Assembly (NCBI RefSeq): GCF_001625305.1
Contig: NW_017803884.1
Coordinates: forward strand, 53,406 to 117,405
Reading direction: 5' to 3'
From: Branchiostoma belcheri
Taxonomy: Eukaryota > Chordata > Leptocardii > Amphioxiformes > Branchiostomatidae
Length of the DNA stretch: 64,000 bases
Shown: positions 12,148 to 23,490 of the stretch, piece by piece
Position numbering within the stretch: the stretch's first letter is position 1
Layout of the letters: each line of letters starts with the position of its first letter
Translations under genes and position numbers: made by a program
Notes under the pieces: generated by a model
Seen by the model: the letters and a program-made list of their open reading frames with translations, nothing else
The model's database searches: none
Told to the model about the DNA's origin: nothing

Positions 12148-12520
12148 AAAGCAAGGGGGGGGGGGGTGTAAGGAGCCCGCCCTATCACTATAATTAGCGT
12201 CGACAGCCGATCACGATAATGAAGAGTGACATAACTAATGTGCACAGCACGACTAACAACCGGCGTGGGCCGTTAGTATACTGTTAAGTTATATTGAAAT
12301 ATCTGATAAGCTCCAGAGATCCGAGTCTCTGACAGGGTCCAGACCCTACCGGTTATTAGTTCTAATCTATCACACCCCGAGAGTGTGAAGTAGTTATTAG
12401 TTTGAGCAGCGGAAACCACAAAATTTCACTTGCTGTAAGTCTCTGAGTAACGGACGTGACGGGGAGTCCCGCGTCCCGATCAGGACAAACTCCAAGTGCG
12501 GCCGTTAACAATTTCTCTAA
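12148..12520 (+). mobile_element. Possible polypurine tract and 3' LTR of a decayed retroelement
   Basis: A purine run 'aaagcaa' plus about twelve G (12148-12166) is followed at once by TGTAAGGAGCCCGCCC. This is the arrangement expected of a retroelement polypurine tract and the TG start of a 3' LTR. The following 350 bases are GC-rich with short inverted pieces (gagatccgagtctc, gggtccagaccct). I found no matching 5' LTR, so this is a suggestion only. Confidence 0.3.
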
Positions 12521-13901
12521 ATTTGACACTGGGACATGGAGACAGTATTTTGCCCAGCCACTCCGACCATCACACCCTACACACCAAACATAGTTGGTAC
12601 ATCATAAAGGCTGTATGTCAAACCTTGTCGACTAGAGCAAAAATAAACAGCAAACCACTACTAATGGCTGTGACATCCAACAAATTCATCTAAGCTGAAC
12701 CAGCCCCCACTGAGCCAAGGCACAGTCCCCGAAGTCTGGGTTTCCAAGAGGCTGGACAGCTGCAAGAATAGATCTAAACCTAACAACCCATAAGTTAGCT
12801 AATGTTCTGTCACAAGCCAATCAAATAACTTCAGTGATACGTCGACAACTTGCTGCCACCATCACCAGGCAATACAACTCAGATGTTGCAAGCTGTGATG
12901 AATTGATTTTCATAAATAAATTTCTGTGTACGCGATACTGGTGCGCTACATGGACTGGTCCTCGCAGCTAACCAATGTTGTTTGGTGTTCATCTCAAGTG
13001 TTGCTGTAGAGAAAACACAAAGATATAGAACCAGGATTAGTATCATTTTAAGTTTGCAACGACCAGAAAACAAATAATTCTCTAAAATATAACTAATTAA
13101 AATATTTTTTTTTGCATGAATAAACACAAGACTACATAAAAGTCACCCATACAAAATATATGTGTTGGGCTGTGTAATTATTTGTAACAAGTCTTCCTAA
13201 AGTATTGCCAAGTACACAGCTCCCAACCGCCAACACGTAAACAAGATAATCCATCACAGATGTCAGCCGCGCCCTGCCTTAGTTTTTCTTTCCCTTACAC
13301 ATGAATCTTGGATTTATAGCATTGTCGTGAACAGTTACAAACGGTCGTATTGCTACAAAGTTTGTGCAAGACGTTCAGAAGAAAATACTAGTAAACTGAA
13401 GAAGAGGGACAAAAGGTTTGGACTAGACATTAAGGGTTTGGACTAACTGACAAGATGGTGCGGCTAGACATATAATTCACAAACAGTGGCTCAACAAACG
13501 ACAGCATCGATCGGCTTTCCTCAATTACAACTTGTCGAGTAACCATAGCATCTCGTAGATACATCCTACGCAAAGTTACCGTCACAAAAGCAACAGTTTG
13601 TAAGGATATTTGAGGAAAGTATGGACTACCCACCTCTCGCCAGCGCCCTTCCTCTCCGACTAAAACTGGGTGGTTAAGCGACGGGAAATCTACCTGTATC
13701 CATCCGCCGCGAAACTGGTCAGATATCGTGTGTGCCAACAACTAACTTATACGAAACAAATATTATCCGAATAATTACCTAACAAATATAACACAATACG
13801 AAAATGGTGGAAATTGTTTAAAATTGGTCAGTTGTTACTAGATGCTGCGTTCTTGTCCGCTCTACTTTCGGCGGCACTTGTGTACATCCTGTCTGTGGAG
13901 G
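12521..13901. other. No recognisable gene
   Basis: Frames at 12879-13127 (-) and 13430-13741 (-) show no known motif. The 13430-13741 minus frame is the longest, but I could not assign it. Confidence 0.5.
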
Positions 13902-13985
13902 TTAGGCCACACCAAGTAAATTTTATGGATGACGTCCGCGCGCGCATTGGTTTTTGGCCTGTTCCTAGAAAACGGTAAACAAGAA

Positions 13986-15217
13986 GCCTGTGGCTATTGA
14001 CAGGATCGTCCTGTCAATAGCAGAAAATATTGCACTGCTGACAGAATCGTCCTGTCAATAGCAGAAAATATTGCACTGCTGACAGGATCGTCCTGCCAAT
14101 AGCAGAAAATATTGCACTGCTGACAGGATCGTCCTGTCAATAGTAGAATAATTTGCACTGCTGACTAGGATTTTTCCTGTCAGCAGTGCAAATTTTTCTA
14201 CTATTGACAGGATCGATAAAATTTTGGTATTTTTATTTCATACTGGAAATTTTGGGGTGGGCGCTGGTTCGTGTAGGTCTTATGTAGGTGTTATTACTAG
14301 TATGATTATGCTATTAGGCCATTTTTTACGATCCTGCGCTGCGGCCCCTGCAGATCGTCGTGCATACATTGATCCCCCGCTCGGTAGCGCCCTTTATTTC
14401 GGCCAATTTCTACTATTTTTCCAGCGATCCGCGGTGCCTGGTAGAGGCTAGTCGGGGCATTACGGCCGGCGCCGCGGGAATGACACAGCGGCCCACCGGC
14501 GGGTACGAGACAGCGCGTCGGGGTGAAAGGATGGCGGACAAGGTCTACTCGAAACCTTACCCTGCAATCAAGAACAGCCACCGTATAAACAATATGGCCT
14601 AGCCTGGATGCCATCCAGGCTAACTACAGCATTGCTATAGACGAATTCCAGCAAATTGACTTCCTTCAGTTATTTAAGTATAGACGTGTGTTGCTTGGTC
14701 CATGAGGGGACCCCGAGGTGATAGCTTACTGATGTGTGAAGGAGTCCCCCAGGCCCTGGGGTCTCCGATCAGCCGAGTAGGCGGGCAACACAACAGTACG
14801 GTATTCCCTGCGTAGTCTCCACCAGACTCTTTTGCAGGCTGAATAAATAGTAGAAAAAAATAAAAAGTCGACCCTCTATGGCCGACCAACTCCCCTGGCT
14901 AGCTATACTCTTTTTATAATCTACAGTACAGTAGCATATGCCTTCTGACTGAAAAAAAATGAATACATGGTTAAAAAAAATGAAAACATGAAGAAATCAT
15001 GTCAATACAGCCCAAAATGGAAGATTTAAAAAATCCTGTCAATAGTGCCAAAAATGGCACTGCTGACAGGACGATCCTGTCAGCAGTGCAGTATTTCCTG
15101 TTATTGACAGGATCGTCCTGTCAGCAGTGCAGTATTTTCTGCTATTGACAGGATCGTCCTGTCAGCAGTGCAATATTTTCTGCTATTGACAGGACGATCC
15201 TGTCAATAGCCTCAGGC
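13986..15217. mobile_element. Nested foldback element, 1.23 kb, 9-bp target duplication
   Basis: This insertion interrupts the Harbinger-type element; its sister at 23932 lacks it. It is flanked by the exact 9-bp duplication AAACAAGAA (13977-13985 and 15218-15226). Its ends are inverted: GCCTGTGGCTATTGACAGG on the left and GCCTGAGGCTATTGACAGG on the right strand. Each end is built of tandem 41-bp units containing 'tcaatagcagaaaatattgc' and 'actgctgacaggatcgtcct' (left array to about 14220, right array about 15036-15217), so the two ends can fold on each other. Terminal arrays plus a 9-bp duplication point to a MULE-type foldback element. The centre (14225-15030) has only short frames. Confidence 0.9.
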
Positions 15218-15359
15218 AAACAAGAAATTCCGCTTCCTGTAACTTGGGCCAAAGAGTCACGACAGTGCTGCAAATCGTCAGATTGACGTGAAACCCGTAA
15301 CGCGAAATGGGTAAAGAGCACATGTGCCGCAAAATGATGGTGTACGTGCGCACAAGAGT

Positions 15360-15720
15360 CCGCGCGCCACAGTTCAAAGAAGCAAGATGGTGGGCTCACC
15401 ACCCTTGGTCGCTAATATGTGAGCGTTCAGGTTGTGAAAGCGTGCGGAAACATTGTTGTTGACTGGTACGCGCTCGATGTCAGCCAGGGAGAGCCAACTT
15501 TTGCGCAACTGTACGAGGGACCTGTAGCGGCGAGTGAGTTTCGACCATACAATTTTCAAGCAAGTTTTGTCAAGATCAGCCACACTACAGTGCAAATATT
15601 CTTCTGCAAATGACGAGAAGGTCGGGAGAAGCATTGAGGTTTACTCCGGCAGTTCGGGTGTTTCATCCGTATGCTGATCGACAAGACAGCTGCTACGACT
15701 GAAGCTGTTCCTAGGCCTAA
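15360..15720 (+). other. Possible 5' exon region of the cargo gene
   Basis: Just inside the shared A-end block, a + frame at 15419-15613 (GTG-started, 64 codons) and a minus frame at 15374-15634 are both open. 'ttgag|gtatgag' near 15740 could be a donor. I cannot decide which strand is coding. Its place between the A end and the downstream spliced exons fits a 5' exon or leader of the cargo transcript. Confidence 0.25.
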
Positions 15721-16246
15721 CTTACTAAGACTGCTTTGAGGTATGAGAAGTCTGTTTTAAATCGAGTACCTTGTACGGAAAAACACGGGTGAAATATTCT
15801 TAGAAGGGGAGTATAAAATAAATGCATACATGTATCAAGGCTCCTTGCATGTGTTTTGCATGGATAATTATGATCGTTTATTCGTTTCTGGTTATTTATA
15901 CTTGATGTTGGCAAAATATGTGTTTTTTTATTCTTCTTAAATTTTTGGTCCACATTTGGCACGTAAATTGCTAATTTTCAGTCGGATTTGTAAGGTATTT
16001 TGGCATCTATAGCTGTCAACAAACTACGCATTCAAGCTCAAAGCTCTTTTTTAAGTACTATTTGGGGGGGGGGATTTTTAGTCTAAATTTTCTTAAGAAT
16101 TCTTTTTCCCCATCATTTTAGCTTTGATATCCAATTTAGTAACGTTGTCTGCTCTTCCATTTCTTTGATTGCATTAAGACTCATTGTGAACTAGGAACAG
16201 AAGGTTCACTTTTCTTTTCACATGTACATTGTACATGTATACAGGT

Positions 16247-16701
16247 ATGATGAAAGCATCAGGAGAACAAGGTCAGCAGGAGTGGATGTTTCCAGCCTAT
16301 GCTGGGACTGGGAGCACACAACAATGTAGCAATAACAACACAGGTGAGTAGTGAGGTACATTTGATATGGATTGTTGCAGAATATACCCTTTAAATTTAA
16401 GGCACTTTGGGGACAGTAAAGACGTACATTTAACTACAACATATAACCTAAGCCTTTATGTTGAAAAAAAAAATTTTTCTGAAGAGTTGGATTTTAGCAC
16501 AATTGACTATTGTTCCATAATTTTCCACCTGTTTCATGTAGTGCAGTGACATGCACTTCACCAGTAGCACAGTACTACTATTCAGCCAGACTGAAGTCAG
16601 GGGTGATGAAGACGATGCTGCCTTTGGTGTGCTGGAACTGCGGTGAGGAGGAAACGCTGCCCATACTGGCAGAGAAGACTCAGCTGCATACCAGACAATA
16701 A
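16247..16701 (+). CDS. Two-exon gene tail carried inside the Harbinger-type element (unknown family)
   Basis: Exon 1 ends at 16343 before 'gtgagt'. Exon 2 begins at 16547 after 'tagtgcag'. Splicing joins a phase-1 G to TG and keeps one open frame from the ATG at 16247 to the TAA at 16699-16701 (about 83 residues). The C-terminal half includes 'PLVCWNCGEEETLP', a pair of cysteines that could bind a metal. Exon 2 ends at 16715 (gtaggc donor), and a third, non-coding exon begins at 16915 after 'tttctgcag' and contains AATAAA near 16979. The three-exon, polyadenylated structure lies wholly between the A and B ends of the element. It may lack 5' exons. I do not recognise the protein. Confidence 0.5.
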
Positions 16702-16914
16702 ACCCTGTTTGTCAGGTAGGCATACATTTGTTACCTACATAAATACATTATGCAACTTATGTAGAATAGTTCTAAACATATTTTGTTTGGTTCCACCTTT
16801 ATTGATATTCTTTCTCAAAAGCTCCTATAGACTATTTGCATAGGTAGAAATGCAGTAATGCATGCAAAGGGTTAATCAGCAACTAATTTTGCCTTTTATG
16901 CTTTGTTTCTGCAG

Positions 16915-17000
16915 GCCTGCAAAAATGTGACAGGACGACAACTGCCGTTCCACCTGATTTATTGCTGTTTTGATGATGAATAAAAGACTTCTTGCTTGTT
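16915..17000 (+). other. 3'-UTR exon with polyadenylation signal
   Basis: It begins after 'gtttctgcag' and carries AATAAA at about 16979-16984. It is the last exon of the cargo transcript that starts at or before 16247. Confidence 0.45.
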
Positions 17001-17443
17001 ACACTGTGTCACCTCATTCAATTTGTGTCCTAACATCTGTTGTCTCTTAGTATATTTCTAATCTAGGCATCTTGTTTTTTTGGGCCCTTCTTGGTTTTTT
17101 TTCGCCCTCTCGCATTAGATTTGGAGTCTCCAAAGGACGTCATCCATTAAATTTACTTGGTGTGGCCTTATTCGGTGGCGTGGGTCGGTAGGCTCACTAA
17201 GGGTTTATCTAAGGCCCAGTTTACGCAGTTTTTCACTACAGTGGAACTGCAGATGTCGGGACTGCCGACGGTTAGCTTTTTTTCGTCGTGTAGAGAGGAT
17301 TTCACGTCGGAGTTTACGTTATTAGCATAAAGCGTTCTCCCAGGAGAAATATATTTTCACATTCCAGTAGTCATTATCGAAACGCTATCTTCACTGCACT
17401 GTGATTGATCATCCGAAATGACGTCATCAACCACTCCTCATAA

Positions 17444-18902
17444 GGCGCGCGCGCACTCCATTCTGCCCTTTCATTCGGAGCAAGGACGTTCAACACAAGG
17501 ACTGAGCTCGCCATAACCCCTGTTACAACTGTTCTTGACAGAAAAAAAATCTTCGAGGGGCTATTGAAGAAGAGGCACATTGTAGATGCCCCTATGCTTG
17601 ATGATACTCCAAATGTTGATACTAAGCTGACAAGTGAGGAAGAGCAGGTAGTCAGGTATATAGCTGGGTTTATCCCATATGCTTTACTCAAAGGTACAGG
17701 AGACTACACACAAACCTGCCTACCTGCCTAAGTGCCCAGGCCAGGTACTGGCCCCTTGCTCCCCTCCGTCAGGTTCCTCCAACCAGTTCTGTCAAGAGCG
17801 ATAGCCTCAGCTACACTTAGAGTAATCCCTGTGTCACTCTGGATCTGATCTTTCCACCTCTTGGGTGGTCTTCCCCGGGGTCTAGGGTTTTGGAAGTCCT
17901 GGTGGTATGCCTTATAAACTAGGGTGTTTGTCGGTCTTCGCATCACATGCCCAAACCATCTGAGCCTTCTAGTGCGTATCCTATCAGTGATGGTTTGTTC
18001 CGCCCCAAGTCTTGACCGGATTTCTGCATTTGGGATGCGGTCCCTCAGGGTGATGCAGAGTATCACTCTTAAGCATCTCATTTCAAAGGATAGCAGTAGA
18101 AGTTCGTCCGATTTTTTCAGGGTCCATGTTTCACATGCATATGTAGCAATTGGCAGGATAAGTGCTTGGAACAGCCGTACTTTGAGGTTTTTGCTAATGT
18201 CCCTTCGGTTCCATACTGTTTTTCTGAGCCTACCAAATGCAGAGGCAGCAAGCGCTATCCTCCTCTTAATGTCGCTAGTCGTGCCAGGGACAACACTTCC
18301 AAGAAAGACAAATTCAGGGACCTTCTCAACTGCTGTGTCTTCTATCATGATGTTATCTGTTTCCTCACTAGTGATAACTTTACATTTTGCCGCATTGACC
18401 TTTAACCCCCATTTTTTACTACACACAAACAAGGTTGCACAACTGTATGCTACTATCTTACAACAGTGGAAAGTGTCCTCAACAAAACACGCATACCACC
18501 TTCCTCAAGTATACTGAAGGATGGATTAACGAGGTAAACCGAGGCGGTCTCTTTGTGGTATCTGACACAGTGTATATATTCTTCCGCCATGTTGAGAATG
18601 TTGTTAGATGTACAGCCAACTTCGAGCAGTTCTCCCAGGGTAGGCTTCAAGGGCTAAGGGAGGAAATCATGAAGAATCTAGAGTCAAGCTACACAGTAAA
18701 CCACTATTGGTGTGAGATTGCCAGTAGCCACATACCTGAGGAAAAACTCAGCAAGAATTGGCTAGAAGTGGTTCTGTTGTACTATGTAAACCTACGATAC
18801 CGTGCTTTTGCAGATGTGTACATTCTAGTACAAAAACGCAAGAACTCTGACTTTGCCTCCAACAAGGGCGAGAAGTCCCTTAGAAAATCTTTGGACAAGT
18901 AA
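17444..18902 (+). pseudogene. Unknown protein gene (or transposon ORF) split by a LINE fragment
   Basis: The first part (17444-17715) is open and includes 'EEEQVVRYIAGFIPYALL'; the second part (18431-18902) is open to a TAA at 18900 and includes 'TFLKYTEGWINEVNRGGLF'. Ignoring the LINE fragment and one copy of its 13-bp duplication, the two parts are in one frame with no stop, so the frame was intact when the insertion happened and has changed little since. The protein resembles multi-copy uncharacterised proteins that I associate with lancelet and cnidarian genomes, where a 'YxAGY/F' stretch precedes an 'FLKYTxxW' stretch; they are probably transposon-encoded. No catalytic motif was identified. 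The present gene cannot make the full product unless the insert is spliced out. Confidence 0.6.
17716..18417 (-). mobile_element. 5'-truncated LINE (reverse transcriptase C-terminal part)
   Basis: The minus-strand frame 17728-18432 encodes the end of a non-LTR retrotransposon reverse transcriptase. It has 'FVFLGSVV' (the F-L-G box), then 'YACETWTL', and near the C-terminus 'RLRWFGHVMRRP' and 'RGRPPKRW', all typical of LINE ORF2 tails. The insertion is bounded by exact 13-bp duplications ACTACACACAAAC at 17703-17715 and 18418-18430, and the 3' end on the minus strand runs out in a short repeat of 'ggcaggta' type. Strong 5' truncation and a target duplication of this size are usual for LINEs. 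The frame is open but lacks the endonuclease and the catalytic palm, so it is not functional. Confidence 0.92.
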
Positions 18903-19430
18903 TGTGATATATATTTTTGTACATACTACATTATGTAAGACTGCAGCTTATCTTTCATTTGTGCTTTTACAATCTTGACAGGGGTACAATTTCTTCCTTT
19001 GAACGCATTTTAAGCATTGGGCAGCTAAAGCAATGTAGTACAGTGTAGTTTGCTTGTTAAACTATTTTACAATAAATGTTTAAAGCACAAAAATGCTTTA
19101 CCTACTTTATGGACCAATATTCAACTCTAGATAGCTTAGAATCAATAGAAAGACCTAAGTGTATGAACACATTATTTTCTACGTGGCCTTTTCGGCAAAG
19201 CTGTGTTGTCCGTAAGGTCTATTCAATGGTCATCCTCCCTTCCTCTGCAGTTTTCCTAAGTGTACTTGAATAAATGTTTTACGAACAACAATGCTTTCGA
19301 TTATCTTTGGAACATGATACATCAATTATAGAATAATCAATGCAACCAAGACACATGTACATACTAAAATGCCCATAAGTAACTGTGTAATGATAACAAG
19401 CTACATGAAACAGAAACCAATATATTAATG
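18903..19430. other. No recognisable gene
   Basis: AT-rich spacer with short frames only. Confidence 0.5.
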
Positions 19431-19572
19431 CTTCAACCGGTCCGCCTGCTCCAGCCATCCCGGCTGCTATAGCCGCCCCTCCCGTTCCAGCCGCCCCGAC
19501 GGGACCGCCCGCTCCCGACGGGACCGCCCGCTCCAACGAGGCCGCCCGCAAGTCTTCCTCCGCCACTATCAT
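19431..19572 (+). repeat. GC-rich proline/alanine coding-like repeat
   Basis: The sequence contains repeats of 'cgacgggaccgcccgctcc' and reads on + as an alanine/proline-rich stretch that runs directly into the piggyBac fragment. It may be the linker of the original transposase or an expanded simple repeat. Confidence 0.5.
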
Positions 19573-19690
19573 CCTGGCACGGAGATCTCGATTGATGAGA
19601 GCATGGTGGGATTCAAAGGAAAGACACCCAACCTACGTTAGTTCATGCCCCAGAAGCGTCATGCCAGGTTCGGTGTTAAACTGTAAATAT
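19573..19690 (+). pseudogene. piggyBac transposase fragment
   Basis: The + frame starting at 'cctggcacggag' reads PGTEISIDESMVGFKGKTPN, an in-frame stop (TAG), then FMPQKRHARFGVKL. 'DESMVGFKGKTP...R-MPQK' is the signature around the first catalytic aspartate of piggyBac (DDE_Tnp_1_7) transposases. The same segment with the same TAG occurs at 21360-21440, so both descend from one decayed copy. Only about 35 residues remain. Confidence 0.85.
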
Positions 19691-19929
19691 ATTCTATACC
19701 CTATGTAAATATAGAGTTTTGTCGTTGATGTCAATTCAGGAGCAAGGGGTTTGTGGAACATTTTATCAAGGCTTCACCAAATCACCAACATCCAGTGTAC
19801 ATTTCTTATTCAACAAAAGACAGCTTAATGACATATCATCTTTTTGCACAATTGACAAATCAACATTTCTATCGGCAGATGTCACGTTCAAATGTGGGTC
19901 ATTCTGGGTGTTGAATACATGCTAATAAC

Positions 19930-20243
19930 ATTTGTAGAAAACTGGGTATTCCGTCATCTGTAACATCAAATATAGTTGAAGACTTTAAGCATCTTGCAAA
20001 ACATCATGAAGACTTTGACCATGGCTGCTCGAAACGATCTGGGGAATGTTAAACCAGCCCTCCAAAAGTTCAATTGAAAAGTTTGTAAAGTACTGCAGAC
20101 GTCAGATTTTCCCAGTGCTAAAAGAACTGATGAGACCCGTTACCTGTACAACCAAAACAGTTGTGAGTCGGCTAATGCACTCTTGAAAAGATGGCAATCA
20201 TTTCAAGCCCAAGACATTGACAAGTTCATCCAAAGAATCGTAT
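19930..20243 (+). pseudogene. Decayed transposase C-terminal segment (MULE-like)
   Basis: The part near 20120-20240 is open and includes 'ETRYLYNQNSCESANALLKR', then 'WQSFQAQDIDKFIQRI'. A pattern of Y-x-N-x-x-x-E-S-x-N-x-x-L-K-R-W is usual in the region after the catalytic domain of MULE-type transposases. Upstream, a piece in another frame reads 'SNIVEDFKHLAKHHEDFDHG'. Several frame changes and stops lie in between. It is relic only. Confidence 0.5.
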
Positions 20244-20249
20244 GTAATT

Positions 20250-21219
20250 GTATTTAATTGCCAGGTCACAAAGTTTAAAAATATAGTATATACATGCCAT
20301 AAACAGATGACTCTTTTGTTGTAGTAACCTTAGCATATGACATACACCTGTAATGTTACACATTAGTCGTTGTCAAATAGTTCACTAAGTAATCACAGAA
20401 GAAACATGGTGAAATGAACGAATAGACCCCTGCACTTAAGTGTTGTTGCTGCTTTTATTTGCATCTACATTGAACTAAGATAAATGAATAGAGCTCTGCT
20501 ATCTTCTGGAAAAAAATTATAGCCAGAAAGTGCTTTAATCTATTTAATTGAATTCCTATAACATTAACACTCCATCAGACAATTTTCTGGTCATACCCTC
20601 GAAAAGAAATGTGAATATGGCCGCCATCTTTGCTTTGTCCTTGTGGCGTGATTGGTGAGTTATACTCACGTGACTGTGAGTGACCTCTCCATTAAAATCC
20701 ATAGATCTAAAGTCCGGTTAGGGAGCTTTGCAACGTAAGATGGACACAGACAGGTACTAAATAGTCCTGAAAATCAGTAATCCTGATACTATATACCTGT
20801 ATATAGCCAGATGCTACATATCGGAACATGCACATCCGAACTCACGCGAGAACTCAAGCGAGAGAATTCGTGGATCAGAAATGACAGTACCGGTATAACA
20901 TCATGTCATGTAACACACACATTTGCTTCAAAGCCATGTTCGTCAATTTTATGGTAGTTTTACTGGAAGTTGAATTTAAAAGGAATAAGAAAACCAATAA
21001 TCAGTTAAGTTTATATTGCGAGATACTGCCATAGTCACTTCAAAACCTCAGTAATCACAAGCTATGGCACTCATGAATTGTAAACACATGGCGACGTCTT
21101 GAAACAACAAGAAAAGCGATTTTTCACCATAAGCCACACCTACCTTTCTGAGATGGAGTCTGTCACCTCAATTCCCGCCAGTCAAGGAATTTTCACAGAA
21201 CAGACCGGTGTGCTAATAC
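20250..21219. other. No recognisable gene
   Basis: Mostly AT-rich, with one GC-richer spot near 20625 ('atggccgccatctttgct') that has the look of a promoter-proximal sequence but no attached exon. Confidence 0.5.
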
Positions 21220-22200
21220 TTGCTCTCCGACATTCAGACAGACAGTCTCAAAATGGACTTTAATGACGAGGACGAGGGGTACGAGTCTGGCGACGAGGTG
21301 TACATGTTCGTGCAGGAAGAAGTAGGTCTTTTATTTAATTGCCTTGTATTCCTCATTGCATGGTGGGATTCAAAGGAAAGACACCCAATCTACGTTAGTT
21401 CATGCCCCAGAAGCGTAATGCCAGGTTCGGTGTAAAACTGGTGTGTGTGTGTGACAACAAGAATGGCTACACATCTTTCTTTGAAGTGTACAAGGAAAGG
21501 AACAAGGAGCACCAGTTGACACCCGTGGGACAACACACGCTCTCGTGATGAGGCTGCTGACTTCCTGCAACTTAGTCAACCCCGCCCGAAAATAAGTGGA
21601 CTTCGCGAAGCGCACTTAGAAACGAATCAGGAGAGTTGTTCACCGGCACCATTCACCGTCTGACCGCCATAAAGCGAAGACCGTGTCAACAGTGCTCCAA
21701 ACATATCTTCTGCTCCTGAGACTAAAACAACCGCGGCGGGGCCACCACCTTCGTGTGAAGAACTTCTTCTTTCCAACTTCCTCGAACTGTACAGGGAAGG
21801 GGCGACAGAAAAGGACTCCCGAAGCAAGCTGTCAACCAAAGGCCGGCAAACCATCAGACGGCTGAGCGTCGGAAAGGACCACTTGTCTGAGTTGTCTACA
21901 GAGCTAGAGATGGTACCAAGAAGCCCATACTGCCTTAGCACAGCAGCATCCGGAAGTTTCCAAGATGTTGTCACCAGGGCTGGTCATCAGACAAAGAGGC
22001 CAAAGGTGGTTCTTAAGTACAACAAGTCCATGGGAGGTGTGGACCTCTGCGATGCAAAGTTGTACAAATACCTCTCCGAACGGACTTTGAGGGTTAAGCG
22101 GAATAGACATCACCGACTTTGCGACTCAGCCTGATCCTTCGAGGCTGTTGATCTGGGGCAGTCGGAGTCAGCAGAGGATATCACAGACGACTTGATGTAA
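21220..22200 (+). pseudogene. piggyBac transposase, multiply broken copy
   Basis: It begins with an acidic first exon (MDFNDEDEGYESGDEVYMF, from 21253) ending at a possible donor 'gtaggt', a layout repeated at 63795. After that: MVGFKGKTPNLR then a stop then FMPQKRNARFGVK (around 21360-21440), 'NGYTSFFEVYKERNKEHQ' (around 21450-21515), and in another frame at 21980-22085 'VLKYNKSMGGVDLCDAKLY', the YNK-MGGVD signature before the third catalytic aspartate of piggyBac transposases. At least three frame changes and several stops make it non-functional. Confidence 0.85.
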
Positions 22201-22228
22201 CAGTTTGGTATTGTAGATGTATTTTTTC

Positions 22229-22311
22229 ACAACCGGACCCGTTTCCACAACAGACAGATCTCTCCAGTCCACAACCGGACCCGTTTCCACAACAGACAGA
22301 TCTCTCCAGTC
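22229..22311 (+). repeat. 41-bp direct duplication
   Basis: 'cacaaccggacccgtttcca' occurs at 22229 and again 41 bases later, and the whole unit is duplicated exactly once. It sits at the decayed end of the piggyBac copy. Confidence 0.95.
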
Positions 22312-22462
22312 CAACATCCTCCAACAGATTTGTGCCTCCGATGACCACCTATCCCATTGAAGAAAATTTGAAGGCAGGGTGTTGTGTCCCAAACCGTGCC
22401 TGTCCCGTTCTGTGCCTGTTCATGTACAATGTGTCAAATGTCTTCTCATTCACCAATTACAG

Positions 22463-23490
22463 CTCCTGTCATCAGTCTGTCCTTTCGGGGGAAGAACCTG
22501 TGCCCGGTGGATGTGTGGTATCCACTGTATAGGCAGAGACGACACCCGGTGGAGAAGGTTGACCTGGACAGTGCAGCTGACCTGGTTACAACATACACTG
22601 ACTCGCCCACCTTTAACAGGTAACATTTTTTATATTGGTCAGATCTAGCACTGATTTCTCTTTAAAAGTAGGCATTGGCAACTCTTAAAATTGACTTAGA
22701 GTTGATTTTTTTTTATCTCAGGTGATATTCCCTTAAGTATCGTGTAATTGACGGGCGAAACACTATCTGGCCACATCTGACACGGTGCACCGCGTCACGT
22801 CACTCGTGGTGCGTCACTCGCTCCTAGCCAGGGCCAGAGCGCTTAGCTAACTCGTTATCCCGCCCACCCTATCCACTTAAATTTATCTGAATATTTACGT
22901 TATATTCATGTGTCCTCAGGCGGGGGCTAACCGCCAACACCCGGAGTCATGGTCTTTATTGAGTACTAAATGCAATGTATTGAGCATAGATAGTGAGGTT
23001 TAACAGGCAGGCTCGAGAAGTTAAAGTTCAACTGGGAGCAGCCAGCTCAGACAGACCAGCAGATAGCAGATCTAGAGAGGAGTCTGGCTTCCCCTATGTT
23101 GGTAAACATAAGGTCATGCGCTGCTCTGGACACGTGGCGCGGTCACATCAACATGCAATTGTCGGACATAAAAGTCCAGAAGTCGGTTACAAAAGACTAC
23201 AAGTAAAAATATCAGACAGAATTCCCATCGATCACATCTGTCAAGTGCGTATGTGAGGGAAAGTCCCATAGGAAGGGTTGTGGGTGTATTTCAGATGCGT
23301 TCAACAGGCAAGCAAGAATTCCTTTTATTTTCTGCTTTGTCGTCTAAGCGGACAAGGACCCTGACGCCCTGAAGGCCATGTCAAGTCGCTGGATAAATAC
23401 CACGGTCACGACGATGCTTGGAAAGACCCCAACACAAAAACATGTTCCTGTAAGACGTGCAAAAACAAAACCAAGCATTCATGACAACAA
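22463..23490 (+). CDS. Multi-exon gene fragment with a cysteine cluster, unknown family
   Basis: Exon 1 (22463-22619) follows 'caccaattacag', ends at 'aacag|gtaac', and includes 'LCPVDVWYPLYRQRRHPVEK'. Exon 2 starts at 23011 after 'taacaggcag', and the join keeps frame (AG plus G). It continues with 'KLKFNWEQPAQTDQQIADLE' to a TAA at 23202. The same frame then continues with 'VKCVCEGKSHRKGCGCISDA', a C-x-C...C-x-C cluster of the kind found in CXC (tesmin/TSO1-like) zinc-binding repeats. So either the TAA is a degenerate in-frame stop or the cluster belongs to unused 3' sequence. The 391-bp intron contains a GC-rich block. The exon at 23634 may belong to the same gene. Confidence 0.45.

Larger units (their letters stand above)
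13905..17167 (+). mobile_element. Harbinger-type TIR element 'A-to-B', 3.26 kb, with cargo exons and a nested element
   Basis: The 33-bp ends, starting GGCCACACCAAGTAAATTT, match at 32 positions (13905-13937 and, inverted, 17135-17167). Each end is followed directly outside by TTA (13902-13904 and 17168-17170), the T(T/A)A duplication of PIF/Harbinger elements. The left end runs into 'gcgcgcgcattgg' (A-type end) and the right end, inverted, into 'tttggagactccaaatc' (B-type end). Exactly the same two end types occur, in reverse order, in the element at 23932. Inside, at 15223-15290, a block ('gagtcacgacagtgctgcaa', then 'cagattgacgtgaaacccgt') is shared with that element. No transposase was recognised, so it is probably non-autonomous. 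A spliced gene tail (16247-16701) runs A to B. Confidence 0.9.

Noticed and set aside
9808-12520. Complete LTR retrotransposon around the ERH-like gene
   Set aside because: The two GC-rich TG-starting blocks at 9808 and 12167 do not match each other, so they are not a pair of LTRs.
13430-13741. 103-codon minus-strand gene
   Set aside because: No start context, splice signals or recognisable motif; kept only as an open frame.
17924-18517. 197-codon frame on the + strand
   Set aside because: It is the antisense shadow of the LINE reverse-transcriptase frame on the minus strand.
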